Part shown: positions 51,303-63,019 of the stretch, one piece after another
Layout: each line of letters opens with the position of its first letter
Numbering within the stretch: the stretch's first letter is position 1
DNA from: Stromatinia cepivora
Taxonomy: Eukaryota; Ascomycota; Leotiomycetes; Helotiales; Sclerotiniaceae
Assembly: GCA_014898415.1 (NCBI GenBank)
Contig: RCTD01000006.1
Coordinates: 1,240,001 to 1,304,000 of the forward strand
DNA length: 64,000 bases
Reading direction: 5' to 3'
Made by a program: the position numbers and the translations under genes
The notes under the pieces: model-generated
Told to the model about the DNA's origin: nothing
Databases searched by the model: none
The model's input: only the letters and a program-made list of their open reading frames with translations

Positions 51303-53118
51303 CTACTCACTTGGAACTGTGCGTTTTTTATCTGTTTCAAAAAAATTGATGGCATGGCGGAACAGCTTATTTACCAGCTTTGCAGGGTCCTTCAGAGTGT
51401 TATTGATCTTTAAAGAAAAGTCAACAGTGAGGCCACGCAATTCAAGATGTTCTGGGAGGTTGAAACCTAATGAGTTAGGGCCATGTGATTCAATAAATTC
51501 TGATGCTACTGTTGTTGGTTGATGCTTCACGAAAACTGCATCGCTCCAGATAGACGTCTTTGCTGGTAGTAATAGAGCTAAGCGTTTCAAGTTTGAGAAC
51601 TTCGCAATGGAATTTGGGGTCCAGAGAAGATCTGGGAGGTCGTTGTTGTGGTCGTACCATTCGATAGATTCTGCTGGTATTGCGAGTCGGCGTATCTGTT
51701 CGTATGATGGTGTCGGTTTAACGAGCTTCAAGTGTGGGTCAATTATCATATCTTCATCGTCAACAGTTTCTCTGTGCCGGTGTACAGTTGTCAAATTGTA
51801 GTCGAGCCATAGTGTATCGATTTTGTAGTTGATCTAGATGTTGTTAAGAGATATATACCCATCTTTCGCTGTTTTACATGGGCGTCTATGATAGAACCTC
51901 TTGTAGGAGGTTAATCGAATAATAAATAATATTTATTATAATAATAATAAAGATATTATTTATTGTAGTAATGGAAGACTTAATTGTATTTAGATTTAAT
52001 AGGGTAAACCGAATATAATAATGAATTTGAAGTCAGAATATATAATAAGGTTTTTATTGCTTTTTCTGTTTATTTTTTCGAAGAATTCTTTTAAAGAAAA
52101 TCTTTATATTTATAGTTTATAATGAAATTCAAATACATTCTATGCTTATAAATAAGATCAATTTAAATCGAATCTTATAAGATTATTTGATATAATAAAA
52201 AGAAATAATAACCAATAATATTTAACCCAGTAAATAAGAAAATTCTGTACGCTTCCATTTCATTCTATTCCATTATAAATCAATTTGATATAATATATAA
52301 TTGAATTTTCATATGATAATAAAATTAATAATATATAATAATATTATTAATATATCACTTGATCGTCCGATCATTGGTTCGGCTAATATTATTAAGTGAT
52401 TTAATAACTTATTAGAGAATCTTATAGAACCATACGCTTTGAACCTTCAAAGCTTCACGGCAAGATTCTTAGTTGATGGAAAGAAGGGAGCAGTGAGGGC
52501 TTTTAAGGACGTGCTTTCTTTCAAAAAGCCGTGGCACCAAGCCTTCAAAATCGTAATATCGACCGCGAATATATTTCCTAATGATTGCGGTGCAGTCCGC
52601 AAATGCCTGCGCGCACAACTCTAGGTTCTAAAAGCGCCATCTATCTACGCAATTAGTTGTTAGCGGGAGCATTTTTGGGCTTGCTGTTCCAAATGCAGAA
52701 GTTCACTAAAGGGATTTATAACATACTTGGATCTCTAGAGGGAGGTTTGGGAACTTCCTAAAGTTGGATTCCTCTTCCTCATCAAAGATAGCTTGTTTCA
52801 TAGTAGAGAACGCGTGTTGGACACTTGTAAACTTGTAATAAGCTTCGGGCATACAGATGTATCTTCATCCTCCAATATTGTATACATAAAATCTAATACT
52901 GAGGATGTGACCCCCTGAAATCTGTTACCTTCTGCCAGTTTGTAGAGTTGTGATTTTTTGCCCATTGTACTCATGAAGCCATCAAAAAGAATACTATTTG
53001 CTTCGTTCTTCATGAAGTCTTTAAACCAGACTTTGAATTCCTGGTCAACTTGGTGAGGGGAACCACCCAATGTTTCATTGATAAGCTCAATAGTATTACT
53101 TTCGAATTCTTCATCCAA
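51303..53118 (-). pseudogene. Broken 2EXR-domain gene split by an AT-rich insertion
   Basis: The 2EXR family is a large fungal domain family of uncertain role. On the minus strand, an acidic N-terminal block (from 53118, DEEFESNTIELINETLGG) shifts frame near 52860 into YYKFTSVQHAFSTMKQ and the 2EXR start FRKFPNLPLEIQ. An 86-nt intron (52726-52641) follows, then ALLEPRVVRAG and a premature stop. Further relics (NLAVKL, stop, RFKAYGS) read to about 52430. An AT-rich insertion (51899-52423) interrupts the domain. The 3' part resumes with INYKIDTLWLDY and runs open to 51303 (SIEWYDHNNDLPDLLW, FSNLKRLALLLPAK). Frameshifts, stops and the insertion make a full product impossible. Coding-like sequence also continues upstream to about 53400 in other frames. 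Confidence 0.7.
51891..52431. mobile_element. AT-rich insertion flanked by 8-bp direct repeats
   Basis: ATAGAACC occurs at 51891-51898 and again at 52424-52431. The 525 bases between are extremely AT-rich with no ORF and interrupt the 2EXR pseudogene between its RFKAYGS-like and KIDTLWL-like parts. The ends show only weak inverted similarity (TCTTGTAGGAGGTTA against TTCTCTAATAAGTTA). An 8-bp target duplication fits hAT-type elements. Because the ends have decayed, the superfamily is uncertain. Confidence 0.6.
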
Positions 53119-54193
53119 GGCAATGTCTTCTTCTTCTTCATCATCTTCAGAATCGCTGGAAAGTCTATACCATTTTCAATTTTATACCTTAGTTCCTTGT
53201 CATCAGTTTCCTCATATTCACGAAAGGAGCCTCAATCTGTGTATTTTGGCATTGTTCTGGTGAGGTTTGTTTGTTGGAAGTTGATAGTCTGTAGATTGAA
53301 GGGTAGGAAACAGAGTTGTAGGTAGATATTCATGATGGGGTGTCCAAGTGATAGAAGTATCTTCAATATACATGTAAAGCTCGGACCTGGAAGGGAGAGT
53401 GGGTGAAGTCATTACCTAGGTTCGGGTTATTTGGGGCTAATTTCAATATATATGACTTGAAAAGTATAAAGGCATGCTGATGTGTTTCTTTCTATATATA
53501 TTGATAGTTTGTTTGAAAGACCTATGAATTGCTCAATATTTGCTGGCTGTTGGATCTCCAGTAGATTATGATAGGGGTAAAGCAAGCTCTGCCATGTTTT
53601 TCCCCAACAATCACAGCCACTTGTCCAATAATGATCTGCATGGTAAATATGCTTTATTGAAGATTTATACTTCACTTATTTATCATGAAAGAGCTGATGA
53701 TTACTGTTAAGAGTGTATTAGACAATCGGTAAGTTTACAAGAGGTTTGACTCCATCAAATCTCTTTCTCTTTGTTTGAATGCATCTAGGCCGTTAAAACA
53801 ACCAACAAAGTGTCAAACTTATTTCGAATGTTATTTTCAACAATACTGAAGACTATTGATCTTGGAAGTAAAAATGATATGAAAGATATTAAAACTGACA
53901 AACAATAGAGTAGTGGTAGAACCTATTTTGTAATCAATACAAGGACTCAATTTCTATATTCAATATGACAAACTAACACTCAACTGATCACATCTAACAC
54001 ATCACCTTCATCACATAACCTTGAATCCACTATAAATCAGACCAATCATCAAAGTAAACACCTAGCCTAATGTAGCAGGTTGTCCTCGGATAAATTCCAT
54101 TCTTTAAATCTTTGTTAATAACCTCGGAAAATACCAATACATCCCATACTCCATCAATCTTGAAAGTCTACCAGCCAATGCCCACTATACATC
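53119..54193. other. Spacer between the 2EXR pseudogene and the first intact 2EXR gene
   Basis: The minus strand from about 53400 to 53119 shows coding-like acidic sequence (for example EYEETDDKELRYKIENGID, then SSDSEDDEEEEDIALDEE in another frame), probably a decayed 5' end of the pseudogene. The rest is AT-rich and holds the promoter of the plus-strand 2EXR gene. Confidence 0.45.
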
Positions 54194-55537
54194 ATGACTT
54201 CCTATTTTCAACTACTATCTGGCCTCCAGAATACCCTTGATGATATCACACAACCTCGTTCTACTTCAATTCGAGTCATCGTGCGACCTCGTAGCCAAAC
54301 CCTACCAGCAAACTTTGCACCATCGGAATATTCGCTCAAAGCATCTCCCTCCTTCGTCGCGTCAAAGGCCATTCGTCATGATGGAGAGATTTCAAATACC
54401 CACTCAGATCGAGTCCTAAGGGCAATCTATACTTTCGGCGCTCTCCTTAATCATTTTGGCCTTAAATCTGTACGCAAGCTTTTAGTCGACCTTTTTCGCG
54501 TTGAGAATCAGAATATTGATTACTTAGAGACCATCAATGGTAATGAAAAGAACTCTCGGGCTGGCCTCGGGGAAAGCAATCTCAAGAAAATTGATAATGA
54601 GAGCGAATTTGGTTTATTCGAGTGGTTCCCGACAGAAGTGAAAGTAAGTTGTCTCGTTGAATTATGTCACGGTACCATGAAAATAAAGAAACTGACAAGA
54701 ACTTAGCTCAAAATATTGGCATACGCATTCGAAGCTCCTAGAATCGTTTCTGTTTCCTGCAGACAACTAAAGCACAATCCTTCATGCCATGGTCATACTC
54801 GACTTGTCTACAGCGGTCCTCAAAATCCACATCTATACGTCAATCACCTCACTCGATACCAAGCACTTCACCGACTACAGAATTTGATTCAATATAATAC
54901 CCTTCATAGCGGAAGCAAAGCTTTTCCGACGATCAATTATAACCCTCTTAGTGATACGATCTGGGTTCGTGAAATTGACTTCTGGTCATCGTCGAATGAG
55001 TACAGCTGTTCTCTCACCCTTCCTTCTCGCAACCGGTCTGTTCTCAGTTTGGCAATCACTACTTCATCTAATGAGATCATTATGGATAGGAATAACTTGT
55101 ATCGCTTGTCTTGTATTCTCTCTCATTGGTTCAAGGGCGTGCGGGAATTGATCGTCATCGTAGATGATTTGGATTTTACCACCCCTGGTATCCGTGACGA
55201 AATTGTCTTTGTGAGCCGCAAGTCAAAGTTGCTTCCAAAACATGGCATCGTTACCAAGTATTCTCCAGCATTTTCTTCCTTGTTATCGGAACTTATAGTT
55301 GGTTTACTTTATGGAGAATGGATACCAGATCATTGGCACAGATTGGTCTCCTCTTTGACACATTCATTGAAGTCCTCGCTCATGAAGAACCAGTATACTG
55401 AACAGGCGACGTCGATTCCAATTGAAGAAATTTCAGCAGCCAATTTGCACTCAGGCCTCCAAGATTGGAAGTTTCGCCTTGCAGCGTTGAATGGTGAGCA
55501 CCTTGGCAATTTTACGCTCCTTGACCTGCTTTACTAA
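54194..55537 (+). CDS. 2EXR-domain protein, copy 1
   Basis: Two exons (54194-54643 and 54707-55537) with a 63-nt intron join in frame to 426 residues. The 2EXR motif spans the junction: FGLFEWFPTEVK in exon 1 and LKILAYAFEAPRIVSV in exon 2, followed by RYQALHRLQN and NYNPLSDTIWVREIDFW, the usual order of a hydrophobic FP-x-E start, an R-V/I pair and a D-T-x-W/L segment. The remainder is helical with GVRELIVIVDDLD. No signal peptide or membrane segment is seen. Biochemical function of the family is unknown; it is expanded in Leotiomycetes and related fungi. The intron falls, in phase 0, directly after the P-x-E-V-K motif, as in the two neighbouring paralogues. Same strand as copy 2. Confidence 0.85.
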
Positions 55538-57181
55538 CAATAGAATAAGTAGATAATGGCGAAGACGGAAGACGCAAGATGATCGAGAGTTTTCGGGTAT
55601 GGAAGGTACCTACCATCAAACTTCTAGCCGCTGCTACTTACAAGCAACTCGAGAAAAAAGACAGCAGTTAGATGACATGGTGGCGTGAATTCGGACATGG
55701 TGGATCGTAAATAGGGAAACTTTAATGGTATAGTGATGAATTAAGAACTAATAATGGCATACGATATTTCAATAACACTGTATATCTTCTATTGTTGTCA
55801 TCACATGTATTGGTCACACGAAAGTTCAAGGTATCCCGTCGATTCCCGAGACTACCAAAGTACTCTAATTGCAGCTTCTCCTTACGATGTTTGATAATTG
55901 AAGTCTTAATGCTATAATCACAATATTTGAAGCTCAAGATAAGAGCATACCAATATCAATATATGAAACGAGCTCATAGGCTGCCTTCTGCATTTTAAAG
56001 ATGAGCACCTTGCATCCTTAGCTTCTTTTGCTTAACAACCATTTTGCATCACTTCATTTATAACTTGATAGAGCATTGGCATTAATAGTCTGCATACTTC
56101 ACACTATTCTTCTTCAACACTATCCTTGGCCTTTCCATCGATTACATTTACAGACTTACCTGTTGGTATGAAATAGCTGCTTTACAGACTTGGCATGTTC
56201 TTCTTAGGTTCAATTAACTAGCATAGATGAGTGATATTGACCTCTACCGTGCCTATCATAGTATTAGTTAACAACCAGATGCAACGACTGAAGTTCTACA
56301 CAGTTTGTATTTCGAGTTCAATAGTGTCCTGAGGGAATGAAGGCATGGGAGGAGGAAGATTGGAAGGATAAAAAGTCCCGGAGAAACATCAAGGCCTAAT
56401 TCGTTCCTCCAGGTGATATCTTCTGTCGTATGCCCAATCAAGATGGGAGCAAGATGGGAGCCTATGCACCGGGACAGTATACTCTTTGGTGGTTGTTACT
56501 TTCAGCCTGTTAATCATCAATTAGAAAAGATTCACCTCAGATTAAGCACAAGATCTTCTCCATTATCTTCCTCCTCTTAAGTTCAATCTTTTTCACAGTG
56601 TCTCCACATCTCTCATATTCCCTTTTGATCTCTTTTCTTTCTAATACTGTACTAATATGTTATGAGACTCGTATTTTCAAAATTCAGAATGGATTAAAGA
56701 GGGATTACATTTGACTAGCGAGATATTTTCCATCATCACTTCAGCATTAACCACCCTACCCCCTGTGTCCCTACCGCTTCCTCTGCAGTCTTGCCTTTCA
56801 TCTTGCCATCCCTCCCAACTTTGGATACTTACCGCTGCTATATGGAACCGTGATGCAAGGCTTATTTACTATCATATAGGACAAAGTGAAGAAAGGGGGT
56901 TGGCTTAGATTAGAAGGAGGCATTCCTTTTAGTTTCATTCTTAGTTTCATTCGAATTGTGAATGATATAATTGGGTAATACATGGCTATCTGTTTTTTCT
57001 CTCACCGGACTCAGGCAGATCTAATCCTTAATTCTTCAAAATGAATATGGTAGAATTTGTTTGCACTAACCATATCGGGCCCCTCTCCTCGGCTAATCCA
57101 TCTTATGAAGTTAATATCACACAGATTAATTAAAACAACTTACAACCTCAGAATCATTGTATCTTTTTTCTGTTGTCCAAA
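55538..57181. other. Intergenic spacer between the two intact 2EXR genes
   Basis: Holds the 3' flank of copy 1 and the promoter of copy 2. Ordinary to AT-rich composition, with no ORF of coding character. Confidence 0.5.
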
Positions 57182-58663
57182 ATGATTCCTTTTGTATCTA
57201 TGTTCAAAAAGAAGAAGGTTGAAGGAGACCCCACAACAAATACAAATCACCCATTAGTTCCAGGGTGTCCATTGGGAGCAGAAAGACTTCACCAAAACCA
57301 TGGATTTTTCGAAAAAGTCAAGGCTATTACAAAAGAATTATTTCTTAAAGATTCCACGGTGTCAGCTGGAAATGATTCGAATGTAGCTAATACGAATAGC
57401 AAAAGGCAAATCAATGGAGGAGATCTTGAAGTTGTCCAATCATGGGATGAAAGTGGAAGGACATTTGCTAGATTTGAAGAATTGCCAATCGAACTCAGGG
57501 TACGTATATCATTCTCTTTATCTAAAATACACTCTATTGGAATCCTCCTTCTAATCCATTTCCAATCCCAAATAACGGCTAATTGATGATTCTTGTTCCA
57601 ATAGCTTGTCATTTTGGAATTGTATCTCGAAAAATCACGCATTACAACACTGAACTTCATCCCTTCTGATCTTCTACGGTATGACCATATGTTTGGAAGA
57701 AGCTTTCGCCTTACCTGTGGCTCCATCCCCCCAATTCTATGTCTCAATCATCAATATCGAGCTACCTTTCTTGAACGATGTACCAAACCAGGAATAACCA
57801 GATCACAGACTACTTTGAGCATTGAGGATGCATTGCAACAACTTACTGATGAAGAACGCTGTACTACCTTGCAAGATTCATTCAACGATGGATCACGCAG
57901 TGTGTTTCCTGTGTATGCAACACATACGGGTAGAAACATCATTTTCAGCCCTAATGATACCATATGGATTCAAGGGGACTTTTGGCTCGATGAATTACGC
58001 CGGGCAACAATTGCTCGCTCAGCTTTCCATAGTTTGCGTCATCTTGCGATACCATATAAGACACGCAGAAAATCACTTTTTGAAGTGGAGGACATGCTGG
58101 ACTTTGTCAAATGCATCATCTTAACCTTTCCGGAACTTAAGACCATCGCCTTAGTGTTGGGTGCGGAAGAAGTAATACCGGAAAGACCTGTTTACAATGG
58201 CGAGATCAACTTCACTGCCCCGGAAAAAGTCAAAATCGTCGTAGACGTTCCCGTTGAAGCTCCTCTTACGTCCCGGAAAGCCTTCTCTCGAATCTGGAGA
58301 CAGGCACTACGCAAATCAGCACCATTACCACAAATTCAAACTCAAGTTGAACACTGGTCAGCAAAAAGACTGGGATTAGATGCGTGGCGGATACTTGATT
58401 TTATCAAAGAGCGCGCCATCGAAGCTGGTAATCATGGTTGTGAGTACTTTCCTCTTCATTTGGCACAAAATCTACGTTAATTTTGGCTTCTGATCATTCA
58501 ACTAACCGGTGCTCATAAAACAGTTCCTGTTAGCCCATGGACGGTTGCAAGCGAAGTAGATAGATGGGAGGTACCGGTAGTCACAGTCGTCACTGCAAGT
58601 CTGAGTACGGCATCCAAAACTCGAAGTATACAAGAGCCTACTATCAGATTAGAAGGGTGGTAG
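57182..58663 (+). CDS. 2EXR-domain protein, copy 2
   Basis: Three exons (57182-57499, 57605-58439, 58524-58663) join in frame to 430 residues. The ATG at 57182 gives MIPFVSMFKKKKVEGD. The 2EXR motif spans intron 1: FARFEELPIELR, then LVILELYLEKSRITTLNF; further motif parts are LNHQYRATFLERC and IFSPNDTIWIQGDFW. Intron 2 (GTGAGT to AACAG, 84 nt) is supported because exon 3 reads FPVSPWTVASEVDRWE to IRLEGW and a TAG. Without splicing, the ORF stops at 58480 with a different tail. Function unknown. Low similarity to copy 1 outside the motif suggests an old duplication. No signal peptide is evident. Confidence 0.85.
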
Positions 58664-61408
58664 ATCAGCGAAACTTAGGCAGTTGAGAGGAGACTTGTCG
58701 TTCGGAGAGGAAATTTTCAAATGATCAAGGTTTGTTTCACACTAATTATGGAGGAAGAGTGAGCAGATTGGTCTGTATCTTCGTCTATAAAAGCTTTTGT
58801 ATGTAAAAGGTCGAATCTTTCTTAGCATTAGAGCAGGGAGAGATAGATATTTAAGTCTACAAGACATTTTGTCTAATAATAATCCTTTACCCAACGAAAG
58901 TTATCCCTATATAACAGCGCAGCTACGAAAGACTTAACTTAATACCAGTCCTCCAGGGCAGGAATTCTAATATGCATAAATGTTTAATACTTACTACATA
59001 CCAAACATACTATGCTTCTCACAGCCCTGGTATTTTGGGAAGCTACTCTACTCTCACCTTCAATTGACCCAACACGAACTGCCAACTCTCATACGCCTAT
59101 TGCTGCAGATTTTCTTCATCTAGATTCCATACCCATCGTCTTGAATGTAGATGAACTAACACATATTGAGACCGGCATTGGCTCCTATCGGCACCTCATT
59201 ACTAGGATGTGAATTGGAATCCGCTCTTAGAACTTTGGTATTTTAATGCCACACATCTGAGACTCAATGAACACTGAAATCAATTCCCTCTTCAATCTAA
59301 GTACCTGCGACTCTGATCCTTTCAAAGGTATAAATCCGAAGGAAAATAGCTCGTGACTAGACTTCTTGTGTGGGGAGAAAAGAGAGTTGGCCTTCTTATT
59401 TTCTTCTGGCTGCACCCTCCGGGCACAGGTATCCGAATTGATAGATTTATAAGAGCAAGAAGGTCTCTTGCATGGATAATCTGTCTCATTATTAGTCATA
59501 GGAATTTCCTTTGAACCACCATTCGCAAGGCTGCAGAATTAAACTTCGTGTCCTGCGATCTTTTGAAGATATCCTAATTCCTTCACTCATTTTCATGCGA
59601 AATAACTCATAACAGTAGCATTGCTTGTCATATAAAGATAGGCATCGAGCCTTACTGCCTTTTGGTTGGTGTCCTTTTCCCTTTCCATACACTTAAACTT
59701 ACTGTTGGCCCTACCAGATCCAAGCAAAATCGTGGTGTTCGTCCCGAAGAGTAAGGAGGACCAACACACACATATATATATATATGTAGGGCTGTGTAGA
59801 TAGGCAATCATCCAAATAATTCATTGCCTCGATACTCCTCCAGCAAGGTGCAAGCATGACTATCACATCAACAATCCATCTAGGTATTCCGCACTCAGAA
59901 GGACTCCGCAGCTCTTTGGTTACCGCTACAATCTTAGGTCCTTCCTGTTTCCACTGCAATTAATGGTAACAAAAAATATTCCGATCTTGTCTTGGTTATT
60001 GAGTGATCTCAGTCTGTTGCTAAGGGTGACCCGTCTATCATATCAGCCTGACTGCTCCGAGAACGAAGAGACATAACCACGAACTATCATCCTCCCCAGC
60101 ACTTTAGTATATTGAAAGTAGAACAAAGATTATATCTGTATCTAGTTACCGACCGCAGTCAAACCACAAACACAAGCAGGATTTCAGCTCATGCCGAGCT
60201 CCAGTAGATTACAACTGCAGCTGAACATTCTGTCCATGTCTCGAAAAAAAAACTAGTCTGCGTGTGCTGCTGTCGCTAGAGAACACAATTGACTATATCA
60301 GGTCAGATGACTCCAGGTCTATATCTCGACAAAATTTTCGCTGTTGCTTATACTGCGCATCAAGCTTGATTCCTCGCTATCTCACTTGCATACATGTTCA
60401 ATCAAAAGCCAGACTCCTCAGGCTTCAAGAATGTACTGTGGAAGTGGACCATTTCCACAGCCAATTTCAAGCAGTGCGGCTCAACGTTCTGTGAATTTTA
60501 CCTCATCTCCAGTTCTAAAATTTTCCGAAACTCAACTCCTCAATTTCTGGTCTATTAGCTATCTTGAATGACGAATCTGTTTGTGGACCCACTCATCGTG
60601 ATGACTCGCGACGGCACACCCAATGAAGAAGAGACTCCAAACAGCTAAGAGGTGTGAAGTACCTTGATCATTCTTGCACGACTACTCACTTCCAGTTTCC
60701 TTAATGCCGCTATAGTCTTAAATTCCGCGCTTCCAAAGAATCACTATCATCTGCTTCTTTCCCCTGTTCAACAGAAATATGCGACATACCTTCAACATGG
60801 CCTTATGATTATTTTGGTGAGCTATCATGGGGCCATCCACTCGGAATTCTCGGCCCGTAGTTCGGATGATATCAATGTATTCGTCTGCGGATTTACTGGC
60901 CGTGCAGGTGAGGATAATTCGGGATATTCTTTCATTGCTAGGAATACATGAGCAATCAGCTTCGGTGGTTACCAGTTGCCATTTTGATTGACAGCTAAAC
61001 GGCTAGTAGTCCGGTTAAAGGTAACGAACGATCAGCAGCCTGAGGATACTCGAAATCCAGTACAAAAAATGGGCATTCCTGGAGGGAAAATTATGATAGA
61101 TTCGTCACACTTCATATCTATCTAAATCTACGAGTGATGGGGGCTTTGTATCCTGTTCCCGCAAGCAAGATAGCAGACTGAATCCTCACTAATACTACTC
61201 AACACGGCAGTCGGCATAAATTGGGGTAAAGATGTATTGTGCGGGGCTTCGGAATACCATGGCTGTGATGAAAGTAGCTCATGAAGCCAAAGCTTGGTTT
61301 AGAAACATTAGTCGTCGAAAAGGACACTAAGTCTGAAGGTTGCAGCTTTTTGGGGGGTTAAGCATGTTTTGCGATGAAGCTTCCATAGTCGCAAGAATGA
61401 TAAAAGCT
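58664..61408. other. Intergenic region without a supported gene
   Basis: ORFs here are under 96 codons. One at 59012-59212 begins with a hydrophobic stretch (MLLTALVFWEATLLSP) but lacks further support. There is a short (TA)n run near 59772-59785. No RNA gene is recognised. Confidence 0.45.
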
Positions 61409-61922
61409 GTAAGAGTTCTGGAATCTACTCACCGCACACCATTCGAATTCGTGACAGAATCCCTGCAAAAACCACATTTTCTCATACAAAATTAAATATT
61501 AACTTTTTTAATATTAAATAAAAATATTTGAAATGTTACAATATAATAATTAAATACAATTGAATCATAAAAAAATTATTTTTTATTTTTTATAATTTTT
61601 GTTCAAAAGTTATATTGATTTGAAATTCGTAATTTTCAAAATTTCGAATATACAATGTTTTTCCTATACAAAATAAACGATTTTTTTTTGGAATTGTTTT
61701 TGTTTTTTTGATTTCGGGTATATATAATTTCAAAACAAAAATATACAAAAATATTTTATTTAATATTTAATAAATTTCGAATAATTATCTTTATATAAAT
61801 ACAGATTTTAATAAATTATCTTAAGTTTCCATATAAATAACAAGGGTTTGAAAAACTGAAAAATCGTCAATTTTGGTGTGATTTCGCTTAGTGTGCGGTG
61901 AAGTCCGGATCAGAACTCTTAC
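61409..61922 (+). mobile_element. AT-rich non-autonomous TIR element, copy 2 (514 bp)
   Basis: The left end is GTAAGAGTTCTGG, then CTCACCGCACACCATTCG. The right end, reverse-complemented, is GTAAGAGTTCTG, then CTTCACCGCACACTAAGCG. The imperfect TIRs are therefore about 30 bp. The interior is AT-rich, partly self-complementary and has no ORF. It aligns in reverse complement to 36888-37401 over its whole length, with the same total size. The flanking bases show no obvious target duplication. It is probably a MITE derived from an unknown DNA transposon. Confidence 0.8.
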
Positions 61923-62445
61923 ATTAAGTCGCAAAGGGTGGAATGGTTGATTCGAAGTTCGAAACTATGTGAGCAGCTTGATGACCATGAGGAAATAAAT
62001 ACCCAAGCAGTTCAAAACCGTGGTTTTGAATGCTGCGCATAATTATACCGTGTCACTGAGATTTCAAAAACAGACATGTGTCACGGCCGTCACGGTCACA
62101 GAACAAGACCTCAAGTGCATCAACCACATATAAATGTAAAGGTTCTTTATTACATAATAAAGAACCCTGTTTGAGACAAACTCAAATCGTTTCGTTGAAT
62201 TTGAATAGCGGTCATTTCTCCAGGAAACAACCCCGCCGAAAGCTTTGAATATTATTTCAATCATGAGCTAGCAGAGAAAAGCGGCTCCTCGAAGTAGAAA
62301 TCTCCACTGCAGAAACACTTCCATTCCTTTCCCCATACTCGAAATCGATCTTCACCGGGAAGTTATCGAAACTCTATATTTGTTAGTTAAGCCAAAGATA
62401 ATGCGTGCAAGGAACCGTATAAACTTACGATTGATATCAAAGACT
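61923..62445. other. 3' flank of the secreted protein gene
   Basis: Read on the minus strand, a plausible intron (donor GTAAGT near 62427, acceptor AATATAG near 62378) is followed by an open stretch FDNFPVKIDFEYGERNGS and more, to a stop near 62262. Its frame does not join the upstream ORF simply, so it is recorded as a possible alternative 3' exon only. Confidence 0.35.
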
Positions 62446-63019
62446 CTAATCCTTAATGAGTATCTGATCGGGATAATTGACCTGAGTACCACCAAGCCAA
62501 GTGGAAGGTAGAATGAGCGGGAACTGCAAAAATCCACCAAACTGGAATGCATAGTTCTCATATTGACCAAGAGTGGTTTTCTTATCGCACATATCTTGAG
62601 CACATTGCTCCATAGCATCACGAACCAAGAAGTTACCGCTAGCAAAACTGAGACATGAAATACAACTAGCTGTCTCATCTACAATATGATTGTCGCAGAG
62701 ACATTGAGCGACTACTCTGTTACGAGCCTCGGGATCGTTGATTTGAGAATTGGGGCCCTGGAGCATGGCTACTTGACAGGATTGCCATGCTTCGCGTGCA
62801 GCGACGCAAGCAAAATTACCTGCAACACCGGTCAGGTAGAGCTCAAGGATAGTAAGAGACTCTAATGATAAGAGCGGCGACGTGCTACCTACCGTAGCAG
62901 CACCGAACAGGAACATCAGTGGGTTTTCCCCACAAGCCAACAACAGATTGTCTTGATTCAAGTGGGACAGCTGCAGCTAGGGAAGCAACAAATGCAGAGA
63001 TAAACAAAACGACATTCAT
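62446..63019 (-). CDS. Small secreted cysteine-rich protein (effector-like)
   Basis: Two exons (63019-62893 and 62819-62446) with a 73-nt intron (GTAGGT to GTTGCAG) join in frame to 166 residues. The N-terminus MNVVLFISAFVASLAAAVPL is a clear signal peptide with likely cleavage near AAAV/P. The mature protein has ten Cys: the pair in VRCCYG, then NFACVAAREAWQSCQVAM, VAQCLCDNHIVD, SCISCLSF and EQCAQDMC. No transmembrane segment or GPI-like tail is seen. Such proteins are often apoplastic effectors or surface proteins in plant-associated fungi, but function here is unknown and only the secretion signal is direct evidence. It lies 524 bp from the second TIR element and is isolated from other genes. 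Confidence 0.8.

Noticed and set aside
51303..53118. Treating the AT-rich block as a long intron of a functional 2EXR gene
   Set aside because: The block lacks matching splice ends, is flanked by an 8-bp direct repeat, and the coding parts around it carry further stops and frameshifts.
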